DNA of 64,000 nt from G963674665 sp964609625. GTDB lineage: Bacteria; Desulfobacterota; Desulfovibrionia; Desulfovibrionales; Desulfovibrionaceae. Shown in pieces: positions 34,508-43,331 of this stretch. Positions within the stretch are counted from its first letter, which is position 1, and every line of letters begins with the position of its first letter. The position numbers and the translations under genes are program-made. The notes beneath the pieces are model-generated. The model was not told where the DNA came from, did not search any database, and worked only from the letters and a program-made list of their open reading frames with translations. The stretch is taken from positions 69,575 through 133,574 of the forward strand of contig CAZSRS010000008.1 in the NCBI GenBank assembly GCA_964609625.1. Direction: 5' to 3'.

Positions 34508-37144
34508 TCAAGGCTTCGGATGATGCACGAACTCGCCCATGTCCTCCAGGGTATGGCAAGGGGCGCAGTTCGCTCCACCGATGGCACGGTTCTCTCCCTG
34601 ATACTGCATGGGCTGGATGCTATCACGATCCCCCCGATACGGGTTGGTGGCCGGGTATATCGCGTGGGGGGTGCCATGGCAGGCCGCGCACATCATGGCT
34701 TCAAGATCGTCGCGTCGCATTCGGTAAAGGCCGGAGAGACCGTCTTTGCTCCAATTGTTGAAGGCGCTCATAGCCTGGACGCCACCACCATCGATCAGGT
34801 CGTGGCAGCCGGTACAGTCGGGTTGTTGGATCCAGGGGCGTCGTGGCTGAATTTCCTCCAGGAGCGTGTCGCCTGGCTGGATCACGGAAATCAGCTTTCC
34901 GGCGCGGGGATTGTCGGCCTCGGCCTTGAGCAGGGCCAGAGAGTGTTCGGCCATGCTACCGTGACAGTCGGTGCAGCCCAGCATCATGTCGTTGTGCAAG
35001 TCGCGCAGCATGCGCGTGGACCCGCTCTGCGCACCGGCATGGCAGGCATTGCAGGCTTCGGAGCCGCGTCCTTGCAGGTAAGGGGCGTGGAAGCCGTGGA
35101 TGGCGGCCGAGAGGCCGAGGCGCGCGGGGTCACCGGGTAGCGCTTCCACGGCCGGGTCGTTGTGGCAGCTCTGGCATGCTCTGGGGGTGCCGCGCAGGGC
35201 CCGGGACAGGAGATCGGTGCCGGATCGCTTGTCGTGAACGGCCAGGATATCGCGGGCGGTTGTATCGAGCATTCCGGCCACAGGCGCCACCTGAGGCAAC
35301 CGCCACTCTCCTCCGTGGCAACTGCGGCAGCCCATCTCCGTGGACGTCGGAGCCACGGTCTTGGTCCTGGCCAGGAGCTTGCCTGATGCGGTGTCACGGG
35401 CCTCGACGACCACCAAGGGATAAGGCATGAAATTGCCCGTGGCGTCGTAGGGCGAAATAGGAACCTGTCTGGCAAACCAGGCCCGGAGTTCCCCGTCCGA
35501 AGCCAGCTCCCCGGTCAAGGCTGAGCCGGTGAGGCCGTGATTCTCTGCCACATCCTGGCCCATAAGCGGCTTGGAGAAGTCCCAGAATCGCAGCCAGGCC
35601 GAAGGGTTCTCGAAGCCAGGCTCCACGGCGTAGGTGATGGTCACGCCTTCCGTGACGAGTTCTGGCACTGGACCACGCAACAGCAACTGGGCAAAGATGT
35701 CAATGCCGGGAGGGAGGATGGAGAGCATGGCGTCGGCGTCGGAAAAGGTATGCATGCCCTTGCTGCTCCAGGCCAGAAGAATGTACTCATCCGCATCGGT
35801 GTCAAAGGCCGGGATCTCCGTGGCCGCGGCAGAGGGTTCGGGAGGGCTCGACGTGGGCAGCTTGGCGTGCAGTCCCTCGACCACATAGGCGGCCAGGGCT
35901 TCACGATCCAAGGTGTTACCCACGAAGGGGGGCATGTACGGGCTCATGGCACCCTGCCCAGTGAGTTGTGCCTCCATGCCGAACTGCGAGAATCTGGCAG
36001 TACGCGAGAGGATGTCGAGCATGGCACCGCCGATGCTGTGGCAAGTGGAGCACTGCACCCGGAAGATTTCCTCGCCGACCGCGACCCGGTTCTCCGGGGT
36101 GATTTCCTTATTACGTACCCACTTGGCTTTGGACAGGAAACCCGCTTTGTTCAACTCGGCCACGTCCTCCTCGAGGATGCTGTTGGAGTACATCACGTCC
36201 CAGATCAGATAGGGGCGCCGTCCCGCCTCCCGGGTCCACTCGAAGGCGCTCAAATGCAGGAAGGCCAGGACCAGCAGCACCCAGGCCAGGGGGCGGCGGC
36301 TGGGTTGTGGCGCCAGAAAAGCCAAGCCCAGGGCGCCCAGGAAGATCAGGGGCGTGAGAACGGCAAAGGCCTGCATGAACCGGGGAATCTCCAGGGATTT
36401 CTCCATGATCATGGCGAACTGCGGTTCGGGCATGGCATGCAGATACCAGAAGCCAGAGAGCGCCAGCACTGGGAAGGGAGCAGCGGCGAACCAGGTGGCG
36501 AAGCGTACCATACGCTCCCTGGCGTCGGGCGCGGGGATTCCGACGGCCGTGAGGTAGCCGAAGACTCCGGCCAGGATCAGGCAGATGGCCGTGCGGAAGA
36601 CCAGGGAGGGCCAGAACGAGGGGTTGAAGAAGCCCTGCCAGAAACTGCCGCTCTCCAGCCAACCGCCTGGGGTGAGCATGAAGCCGATAATACCGTTGAT
36701 CATGAACAGCGAGAGCCAGCCGAAGATGAAGTAGAGCCAGCCGATGATCTGATGCTCCCTGTCGCGCATGGAGCCAAAGGTATAGTAGTAGACCAGGATG
36801 GCCACGATCTCGCCCACGAAAAACACCCACTCCGTGGCCCAGCCGAAGACAAAGACATTGATGAGCATGCTGGTGGCGGCGGGACTGGCCACGCCGATGA
36901 CGAACCAGATGCCCACGCCCGTGAGTCCGCCGAAGACCAGGGTCAGGAGCATGAAAAACAGGCTGTGCCGCTTCACGTAATCGAGCACCGGCCGCGAGCC
37001 CGTTTTCAGGCCCACGCGTTCGGCCAGCACGATGTACAGGCCACCGCCGATGGCGAAATGCGCCACGAACACATGCACCAGGGCGATGACCGCCACGGGA
37101 AGCGCGGCGCTCAGGCCAGGGATCCACCAGACAGGATATTCCAT
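34508..37144 (-). CDS. CydA-like (cytochrome bd superfamily) protein fused to an octahaem cytochrome c domain
   Basis: The 878-residue protein has two parts. Residues 1-300 form about eight membrane helices of the CydA fold: a His pair (His24, His29) in HVFVAHFAIGGG, Glu105 and Glu112 in helix 3, N150...LTPGGW, and EAGRRPYLIW at 306-315. The last matches the GRQPW block of cytochrome bd oxidases. Residues 355-878 are periplasmic and hold eight CXXCH motifs: CSTCH (from Cys365), CRSCH, CQSCH, CNACH, CTDCH, CTGCH, CAACH and CAPCH. The protein could pass electrons between periplasmic cytochromes and a bd-like site or the quinone pool. Whether it reduces O2 is unknown. No long quinol loop is seen. 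It starts one base after the partner gene's stop. Confidence 0.85.
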   Translation of the reverse strand: MEYPVWWIPGLSAALPVAVIALVHVFVAHFAIGGGLYIVLAERVGLKTGSRPVLDYVKRHSLFFMLLTLVFGGLTGVGIWFVIGVASPAATSMLINVFVFGWATEWVFFVGEIVAILVYYYTFGSMRDREHQIIGWLYFIFGWLSLFMINGIIGFMLTPGGWLESGSFWQGFFNPSFWPSLVFRTAICLILAGVFGYLTAVGIPAPDARERMVRFATWFAAAPFPVLALSGFWYLHAMPEPQFAMIMEKSLEIPRFMQAFAVLTPLIFLGALGLAFLAPQPSRRPLAWVLLVLAFLHLSAFEWTREAGRRPYLIWDVMYSNSILEEDVAELNKAGFLSKAKWVRNKEITPENRVAVGEEIFRVQCSTCHSIGGAMLDILSRTARFSQFGMEAQLTGQGAMSPYMPPFVGNTLDREALAAYVVEGLHAKLPTSSPPEPSAAATEIPAFDTDADEYILLAWSSKGMHTFSDADAMLSILPPGIDIFAQLLLRGPVPELVTEGVTITYAVEPGFENPSAWLRFWDFSKPLMGQDVAENHGLTGSALTGELASDGELRAWFARQVPISPYDATGNFMPYPLVVVEARDTASGKLLARTKTVAPTSTEMGCRSCHGGEWRLPQVAPVAGMLDTTARDILAVHDKRSGTDLLSRALRGTPRACQSCHNDPAVEALPGDPARLGLSAAIHGFHAPYLQGRGSEACNACHAGAQSGSTRMLRDLHNDMMLGCTDCHGSMAEHSLALLKAEADNPRAGKLISVIQPGDTLLEEIQPRRPWIQQPDCTGCHDLIDGGGVQAMSAFNNWSKDGLSGLYRMRRDDLEAMMCAACHGTPHAIYPATNPYRGDRDSIQPMQYQGENRAIGGANCAPCHTLEDMGEFVHHPKP

Positions 37145-37145
37145 C

Positions 37146-38246
37146 TCAGCTCTCCTGCGCGTTTGCCTTGCCGGCCGCCAGGGCCTGCTTCACCATCCAG
37201 AACACCAACGCCAGCCCGATGACCAAGGACACGAGAAACAGGGCCAAGGGGCCGTATTGCGGCGCCACCGGCACGCTGGCGAGATCCTGGTAGGGCTTCA
37301 GGTACTCCGAGCGCACCATGTGCCGCATGACGGCCATCAGCGTCACCACGACCACCAGGGTCCAAGTGGTGGCCCAGAGTTGTCGTCGAAAGGCGAAGAG
37401 CAACAGCAAGGCCACGCCGGCTAAACCGGCCAGAAAAATCAAGGTGTTGGTCATGTCGCTCCCCATGAACGAGAGCATGGTCTCACGCGGCAGGGAGACG
37501 AGATACAGGGGGCCGGCGAATATCTGACAGAGGGTGGCGTAGGTGAACCAGCGCATGCCGTGCTGCATGCGCTCCTGGCTGGCGGCCGCGCTCAAGCTGC
37601 CGCGTTTCTCCCGCCAAGAGGCCATCAGGGCCACGAACAAGCCGCCCACGGCCAGGGAACCGATCACCATATGCAGGTAACGGGGCAACAGTGTGGGCTC
37701 GCCCAGGTTCAGCAACCAGCCGCCGGGCGCGTCGAAGTAGCGCGTCCAGCGCTCCGGCGTGAGCATCAGGGTCATGTTGTTGGTCAGCACAAACCCGGTA
37801 GCCAGGAGCAGGAGCACGGAGAATCCAAGCAGGAGCACGCGCAGCCCCTTGAGACCGTCGTAGCGGAACTTGTAGATGTACAGGCCGTAGTAGGCGAGGA
37901 TGAGCACAGGGCACAGGGCGAGCCACCACCAGGCCATGAGCACCGAGGAGGTGTACAGGAACTGGCCGTAGAGCACCTGCATGAACAGAAGCGGCGCCAC
38001 GCCGAGGTTCACGGTCAGGGCCACGGCCACGGTGAGTATGCCGGACAACTCGTGAGGGATGGCACGCACGCCGGAGTCCCTGAGCCGACCCCCGCGCAAT
38101 TCGTTCACCAGCGCGATGCAACTGCCACCGAGCATCACGTTCATCAGCAGCAGATGCGCCACGAAGGTGAGCATGAGCAAGGCCTGCAGGAAGATGGGCG
38201 ACAGGGGCAGGGCCATTGCCTCGGGAATGAGCAGAGCGGGATCCAT
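37146..38246 (-). CDS. multispanning membrane partner subunit of the CydA-like/octahaem complex
   Basis: The 366-residue protein has about eight to nine membrane helices and no haem-c motif. Its early part shows spacing shared with the CydA-like partner: His31-x8-Gly-Gly (HLLLMNVMLGGS) versus His24-x8-Gly-Gly, and Asn156/157 followed by LTPERW versus Asn150 followed by LTPGGW. Further histidines (65, 192, 229) could bind haem b. I infer it is a divergent paralogue forming a heterodimer with the octahaem fusion. GGGAG precedes the ATG, and the stop codon is one base from the next start, so the two are tightly coupled. Confidence 0.78.
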   Translation of the reverse strand: MDPALLIPEAMALPLSPIFLQALLMLTFVAHLLLMNVMLGGSCIALVNELRGGRLRDSGVRAIPHELSGILTVAVALTVNLGVAPLLFMQVLYGQFLYTSSVLMAWWWLALCPVLILAYYGLYIYKFRYDGLKGLRVLLLGFSVLLLLATGFVLTNNMTLMLTPERWTRYFDAPGGWLLNLGEPTLLPRYLHMVIGSLAVGGLFVALMASWREKRGSLSAAASQERMQHGMRWFTYATLCQIFAGPLYLVSLPRETMLSFMGSDMTNTLIFLAGLAGVALLLLFAFRRQLWATTWTLVVVVTLMAVMRHMVRSEYLKPYQDLASVPVAPQYGPLALFLVSLVIGLALVFWMVKQALAAGKANAQES

Positions 38247-38795
38247 GACGATTCTCCCCTTTTCTTGTGGCGGTTGTGTACTGGCTATATCGTTTCACCA
38301 CGGTGAACACAAGCGGGGGACGGGGCGGAGCGGATGTGCACATGCCCGGTGAGAACACTCTTCAGGGCAGTGGCGGAGGCGCGACCACGGCGCCAATGCC
38401 ATGACACCGTCGTGGAGGCCGCTCACGAGCCGCTTTGCTGGTTCAGGACCAGGCAGCTGATCACGACCCGAGGACTGATCGTTTCAGCCGACTTGGCCGA
38501 ATACCCCCGAAAACCTCTCAAAATCCCCGGAGAAGTTGCGCCGCATAGCGTTTAGCCCATCGGGCCGAAGACAACTTCCTGTCATGTTTTCCGCCATGCA
38601 ACGACGAGTCTGGGTTTCAGACTCGATCCAAGCTGGCGGTTTCCGTTCCACGTCCGACAGTCCCTTGTCCCATTCACCATGTTCATTCTTCCCTGGCCCA
38701 TGAGCAGGGAAATCGTGCGGTTTCTAGACAACGAAAGCGCACGCCCACTACGATATCACTGTGAATTGCAGGACCATTACGGGGCTGTAAGGACA

Positions 38796-38813
38796 TTGCG
38801 CAATAATTCGCAA
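38796..38813 (+). promoter_or_regulatory. inverted repeat upstream of the hmc repeats
   Basis: TTGCG and CGCAA are separated by 8 bases, an 18-bp dyad of the size bound by dimeric regulators. It lies 13 bases before the first 25-bp repeat. The function is inferred from symmetry and place. Confidence 0.35.
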
Positions 38814-38826
38814 AAAACCCTTGACA

Positions 38827-38901
38827 CGAGGAGGAATCTTAATCTACCTGGCGAGGAGGTTTTATTGCCTACTTGTTTAGGAGGTAGTTTAACCTACTTG
38901 G
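38827..38901 (+). repeat. three tandem 25-bp repeats in the hmc upstream region
   Basis: Units at 38827-38851, 38852-38876 and 38877-38901 are contiguous and exactly 25 bases each. Every unit has AGGAGG near its start and a CTACYTGG/CTACTTG block at its end; the middle varies and is AT-rich. The phase of about 2.4 helical turns and the place about 190 bases before hmcA suggest binding sites for a regulator, with the downstream rrf2 product as the first candidate. Confidence 0.7.
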
Positions 38902-39091
38902 CAGGGGGAATTTTGGCGATACATCTGCGTTTCACCGCCCCCGGCAACATCCGGCCCGCCATCCGGATGTCCCAGGAGGCAGGAAACCGGGCGGACACGA
39001 CGTGCAAGAACCTCCCCACAAGGAGCGAAACAGTGCTCTGCTCGTCAACCAGCATCGCCGCCCAACGTAAGAGAAAGAGGGAGCGATTATC

Positions 39092-40867
39092 ATGGCAAAC
39101 AGGAAAGTACTCGCGGGGTTTACAGGCTTCCTGGTCGTCCTGGTAGCCGTGCTCGGACTCGGCATGGATGTAATGAGCATGTCCAATGCTTCTGCGGACG
39201 ATGACAAGGCCAGGCCAGACCTGATCCTGATCGATGTCATCGCCGCGCAGCAGGCCTTGGAGATGCCCGCCGCCCAGTTCCTGCACGACAAGCATACCGA
39301 GGCGCTCAGCAAACGCGGTAAGGACTGCACCGCATGTCACAAGACCAGGCAGTCCGCGGACAGTTCCGAGGTTTTATCCTTCGCCTTCATGCGCACGGAG
39401 GACCTGGATTCCCCCGCGCTCAAGGAGTTGTACCACAACGGCTGTATCAGCTGTCACGCGGAGGATGTGGCGTCCAAGGCCGAGGCCTTCGGTCCCCAGG
39501 CGGGCGAGTGTCGCAAGTGCCACGTCACAACGACGGAATACGTGGATGCACGGCAGCCCGTGACCCTGAACAATGCCTTGCACTACAGGCACTGGGGCTC
39601 GAAGATCATCCCCGCGGACAAGAACCAGGAGACCAATTGCGGCAGCTGCCACCATGTATTCGACAAGACCGCGCAAAAGCTGGCCTACGTCAAGTACGAG
39701 GAAGAGAGCTGCAGCTACTGCCATACGGATACGCCCGAGGGTGACGTGAAGCACGACAGGGTCGCGGCCTTCCACGCCCAATGTGTGAACTGTCACGTTT
39801 CCCTGGAAAAGGCCAAGGCCGAGAAGTACGGCCCCAGCCATTGTGCCGGTTGCCACGGCGCCGACAAGCAGACCGCCACCCGGGAGAATCTCTCCGAAAT
39901 GGTCGAGAAGGCCGGGGGAGAATTGCCCCGCCTGCCACGCAAGCAGCCCGACGCCGTGCTGCTGGCACCGCCGCTTCCTCCCAAGGACCAGCCACAGCCC
40001 ACTTTGGAGCAGCTGGCCGGCCTCATGCCAGTGGCTTTCAATCACATCGAGCACGAACGCAACACGGAGTCCTGCTCCGACTGCCATCATAAGAGCGTCA
40101 GGGCCTGTCTCGAGTGTCACACCATCACCGGCTCTGAAGAGGGGAATTTCATCAGTCTGGAGCAGGCCATGCACCAGACCACCAGTTCCAAGAGCTGCAT
40201 AGGCTGCCATGCGGAACAGCAGAGCGATCCCACCTGCTCCGGCTGTCATGCCGCGATGCCCAAGGCGCTGGTTCCTGCCGAGAAGAGTTGCAACACCTGT
40301 CATTTGTCCGTGACACCCAAGCAGGAGCCGCGGCCCATGCCCACGCTCCAGACCGAACAATCCGAAGAGTCCGGCGCTGTCGGCCAATCGGTTCAGGCGG
40401 CGCCCCGCCCCTTGCTGACGCTGCCCCTGCCCGAAGACAAGGAAATCCGTCAGGCCCTGGCCAAGGATCTCGTGGCCGCGCGTTCCACTGAGCAGCTGCT
40501 GGTGAAGGTGGATGACATTCCGGAGAAGGTGATCATCGGTGTGTTGGCGAAGGATTACAAGCCCAGTGAGATGCCCCACCGCAAGATCGTACTGAAGTTG
40601 CTGGAGAACATGAAGGATGACACCCTCGCTTCCGTGTTCCATGCCACCGAGACCACGGTCTGTCAGGGCTGTCATCACAACAGTCCGGCTACCAAGAATC
40701 CGCCCAGCTGCAAGAGCTGCCACAGCGAGCCCTTCAACGAGGGCAGGCCTGGTCGCCCGGGTCTCAAGGCCGCTTACCATGCCCAGTGCATGGACTGCCA
40801 CAAGCAGATGCAACTGGAGAAGCCCTTGGCCACCGACTGCGTCGCCTGTCACGCCAAGAAAGACTAA
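39092..40867 (+). CDS. hmcA: high-molecular-weight cytochrome c, 16 haems
   Basis: The 591-residue protein has a signal peptide (about 1-36) and exactly sixteen CXXCH motifs, from CTACH near residue 78 to CVACH at the C-terminus. This matches HmcA of Desulfovibrio, the periplasmic hexadecahaem cytochrome of the Hmc transmembrane complex. It exchanges electrons with the type I cytochrome c3 pool and, through HmcB-F, with the membrane and cytoplasm. A Pro/Gln/Ser-rich insert of about 40 residues follows haem 12 and makes the protein longer than I expect for the family. GGGAG lies about 8 bases before the ATG. It is the first gene of the operon. Confidence 0.95.
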   Translation: MANRKVLAGFTGFLVVLVAVLGLGMDVMSMSNASADDDKARPDLILIDVIAAQQALEMPAAQFLHDKHTEALSKRGKDCTACHKTRQSADSSEVLSFAFMRTEDLDSPALKELYHNGCISCHAEDVASKAEAFGPQAGECRKCHVTTTEYVDARQPVTLNNALHYRHWGSKIIPADKNQETNCGSCHHVFDKTAQKLAYVKYEEESCSYCHTDTPEGDVKHDRVAAFHAQCVNCHVSLEKAKAEKYGPSHCAGCHGADKQTATRENLSEMVEKAGGELPRLPRKQPDAVLLAPPLPPKDQPQPTLEQLAGLMPVAFNHIEHERNTESCSDCHHKSVRACLECHTITGSEEGNFISLEQAMHQTTSSKSCIGCHAEQQSDPTCSGCHAAMPKALVPAEKSCNTCHLSVTPKQEPRPMPTLQTEQSEESGAVGQSVQAAPRPLLTLPLPEDKEIRQALAKDLVAARSTEQLLVKVDDIPEKVIIGVLAKDYKPSEMPHRKIVLKLLENMKDDTLASVFHATETTVCQGCHHNSPATKNPPSCKSCHSEPFNEGRPGRPGLKAAYHAQCMDCHKQMQLEKPLATDCVACHAKKD

Positions 40868-40894
40868 CGGATAGCCTGAAGGAGAGTGGAGCAC

Positions 40895-41950
40895 ATGTTA
40901 CGCAGAACATTCCTCGGTCTCATTGGCGCGGCCAGCGTAAGCGCCGTCGCGCCCAGGAAGGTTGCAGCCGCGGGCAAGGAGTTCAAGGGCTATCCCGGGA
41001 GCCAGGGCGTGCTCTTCGACGCCACCCGCTGCATCGGCTGCCGCAAATGCGAAGCCGCCTGCAACACTGTCAATGAACTGCCCCAGCCGGAAAAACCTTT
41101 TGACGACCTCACGGTCCTGGACACCAAGCGCAGGACCACCATCGACTCCTACACCATCGTCAACAAATATCAGGTGCAGGGGGCGCCCGTGTACCGCAAG
41201 TTCCAGTGCAACCACTGCCTGGAGCCTGCCTGCGCCTCGGCCTGTTTCGTCAAGGCCTTCAAAAAGTTGCCCAACGGGGCGGTGGTCTACGACGCGTCGG
41301 TCTGTGTGGGCTGTCGCTACTGCATGATCGCCTGTCCGTTCGAGATTCCCACCTACGAGTACTACGAGCCCCTGACGCCGCGGGTGCTGAAATGCACCCT
41401 GTGCGCTCCCAGGCTGGCTGAAGGCAAGTTGCCCGGCTGCGTGGAGGCGTGCCCCAAGGAGGCTCTGACCTTCGGCGTGCGCGACGACCTGATCAAGATG
41501 GCGCGCGAGCGCATCCGCAAGCAGCCTGACCTGTACATCGACCACATCTACGGCGAGCACGAGATGGGCGGCACCAGTTGGCTGTACCTCTCCGGCGTGC
41601 CCTTCAAGGAGATCGGCCTGCGCGAGGATCTGGGCACCACGTCGGCGCCTGAACTCACTTCCGGCGCCCTGGCCGCCGTGCCCATGGTCGTTGGCCTCTG
41701 GCCGGTGCTGCTGGGCGGTGTTTACGCCATCAACAAACGCAAGGAAAAGATCGAGGCCCGCGAGAAACGCGAGGCTGTCCAGCATGCCCTGCAAAAGGCC
41801 GGGGAAGAGGCGGAGAAGACCCTGCACGCGGCCCTGTCCAAGGCGGACGTGGACAACAAGCGACTCATCGAGGTGGAGGTCAAGAAGGCTGTGGAAGCGG
41901 CCCTGAAAGCGAATGGCGCTCAGGGCGAAAACAAGGAGGAGGGCGCCTGA
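40895..41950 (+). CDS. hmcB: Hmc complex iron-sulfur subunit
   Basis: The 351-residue protein begins with a twin-arginine-like signal (MLRRTFLGLIGAASVSAVAP). It carries four cysteine clusters for [4Fe-4S] centres: CIGCRKCEAAC, CNHCLEPACASAC, CVGCRYCMIAC, and CTLC...CVEAC. A C-terminal hydrophobic helix (about 255-275) anchors it, and a charged helical tail follows. This is the periplasmic electron-transfer subunit expected to link HmcA with the NrfD-like HmcC. ATG 40895 follows AAGGAG and GGAG; a GTG at 40886 is too close to AAGGAG to be used. Confidence 0.93.
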   Translation: MLRRTFLGLIGAASVSAVAPRKVAAAGKEFKGYPGSQGVLFDATRCIGCRKCEAACNTVNELPQPEKPFDDLTVLDTKRRTTIDSYTIVNKYQVQGAPVYRKFQCNHCLEPACASACFVKAFKKLPNGAVVYDASVCVGCRYCMIACPFEIPTYEYYEPLTPRVLKCTLCAPRLAEGKLPGCVEACPKEALTFGVRDDLIKMARERIRKQPDLYIDHIYGEHEMGGTSWLYLSGVPFKEIGLREDLGTTSAPELTSGALAAVPMVVGLWPVLLGGVYAINKRKEKIEAREKREAVQHALQKAGEEAEKTLHAALSKADVDNKRLIEVEVKKAVEAALKANGAQGENKEEGA

Positions 41951-43122
41951 TGTCCACCCCAACCCATTCCGGCAACAATTCGGCATTCAACGCGTTCAAT
42001 GTGGTCACCGGCGTGATCATCCTGGTGGGCCTGGTACTTACGGCCCTGCGCTTCACCGGAGGCATCGGTGCCGTCACCAACCTCGACGACAACAACCCGT
42101 GGGGCATCTGGATCGGCTTCGACCTGCTCTGCGGCGTCGCCCTGGCCGCAGGCGGCTACACCACCTCTGCGGCCTGCTACATCTTCGGGCTCAAGCGCTA
42201 TCACGCCGCGGTCAGGCCAGCCATTCTCACGGCCTTCCTCGGCTACGCCCTGGTGGTGTTCGCCCTGCATTACGACGTGGGGCGCCCCTGGCGTCTGCCC
42301 TACCCGGTGTTCGTACAGCAAGGCACCACGTCGCTGCTCTTCGAGGTAGGTCTTTGCGTGTTCCTGTACCTCACGGTGCTGTTCATCGAGTTCCTGCCCG
42401 CGCCCTTCGAGTGGCTGCGCAAAACCAAGATCCGCAACTTCCTGGTCAAGCTGACCCTGGCCCTGACCATCTTCGGCGTGGTGCTCTCCACCCTGCACCA
42501 GTCCTCCCTGGGTGCCCTGTACCTCATCGCGCCCTCCAAGCTGCACCCCCTGTGGTATTCGGCCTATCTGCCGGTGTTCTTCTTCGTCTCCAGCATCGCG
42601 GCGGGGCTGTCCATGGTCATCTTCGAGGGAACCCTGTCGCACAAGTATCTGCACAGGATGATGGACAACGAGTACCTGGCCAACCACGACACTGTGGTGC
42701 TGGGCTTTGCCCGGGGCTGCTCCCTGGTGCTCTTCGGTTACTTCGCCGTCAAGCTCATCGGCCTGGCCTACGACAACAACTGGCACTACCTGGCCTCGGG
42801 ATACGGCGTGTTGTACCTGGTGGAGATGCTCTGCTTCGTGGCCCTGCCGTCCTTTCTCTACGCGGTGGGCGCACGGGACAAGAACATTCCGCTGATCAAG
42901 TGGACCGCGGTGCTCACGGTGCTGGGCATCGTGTTCAACCGCTTCAACATCTCCCTCATCGCCTTCAACTACCATCTGCCCGCCGCGGACCGCTACTTCC
43001 CGAGCCTGATGGAAATCGGCATCTCCATCTTCATTGTCACGGTGGGGCTGGTTGCGTTCCGGTTCATCTCCACGCGGATGCCCATTTTCTTCGTGCATCC
43101 GGCATATAAGAGCGACCACTAG
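41950..43122 (+). CDS. hmcC: Hmc complex NrfD-type membrane subunit
   Basis: The 390-residue protein has about ten membrane helices and NrfD/PsrC-like features. These include DDNNPWGIWIGFDLLCGVALAA, split here as an early loop and helix, and ALHYDVGRPWRLPYP, typical of quinone-interacting NrfD subunits. It should bind quinone and accept electrons from HmcB. The ATG shares one base with the hmcB stop (TGATG), so translation is coupled. Confidence 0.94.
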   Translation: MSTPTHSGNNSAFNAFNVVTGVIILVGLVLTALRFTGGIGAVTNLDDNNPWGIWIGFDLLCGVALAAGGYTTSAACYIFGLKRYHAAVRPAILTAFLGYALVVFALHYDVGRPWRLPYPVFVQQGTTSLLFEVGLCVFLYLTVLFIEFLPAPFEWLRKTKIRNFLVKLTLALTIFGVVLSTLHQSSLGALYLIAPSKLHPLWYSAYLPVFFFVSSIAAGLSMVIFEGTLSHKYLHRMMDNEYLANHDTVVLGFARGCSLVLFGYFAVKLIGLAYDNNWHYLASGYGVLYLVEMLCFVALPSFLYAVGARDKNIPLIKWTAVLTVLGIVFNRFNISLIAFNYHLPAADRYFPSLMEIGISIFIVTVGLVAFRFISTRMPIFFVHPAYKSDH

Positions 43123-43139
43123 CCAAGGAGGAAAACGCC

Positions 43140-43307
43140 ATGGAATTCCATACGTTGCAAGAATATTACACCTTCAGCAAAGGGGTCGTCTACCTGATCA
43201 TGGGTGGCATTCTCATCGCCGTGACCATGTACTGGGCCTTTCTCATGGGCGACAAGGACGAGAAGGCGAACGAGTTCGAGCCGCCGCACGGGCACGAACA
43301 TAAATAA
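43140..43307 (+). CDS. hmcD: Hmc complex small membrane subunit
   Basis: This is a 55-residue protein with a single membrane helix (VVYLIMGGILIAVTMYWAFL) flanked by a polar N-terminus and an acidic, His-rich tail (EPPHGHEHK). Length, position between hmcC and hmcE, and layout match the small HmcD subunit. CAAGGAGG lies 8 bases before the ATG. Confidence 0.88.
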   Translation: MEFHTLQEYYTFSKGVVYLIMGGILIAVTMYWAFLMGDKDEKANEFEPPHGHEHK

Positions 43308-43331
43308 TGACCATGCTGGAGGAGATGACAC

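Larger units (their letters stand above)
38247..39091. other. 845-bp divergent control region between the CydA-like/octahaem unit and hmc
   Basis: No gene is supported here. Structures visible are a perfect hairpin CGAGTCTG-GGTTT-CAGACTCG at 38605-38625, an inverted repeat TTGCG-N8-CGCAA at 38796-38813, an isolated TTGACA at 38821-38826 without a convincing -10, and three 25-bp repeats at 38827-38901. The hmcA ribosome-binding site lies near 39080. Confidence 0.7.

Noticed and set aside
38821..38826. TTGACA as -35 of the hmc promoter
   Set aside because: No acceptable -10 lies 15-19 bases downstream; that window falls inside the first 25-bp repeat. The real promoter remains unassigned.
38827..38901. 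Short CRISPR-like array
   Set aside because: The units are directly contiguous, diverge in their middle parts and have no spacers or cas genes.
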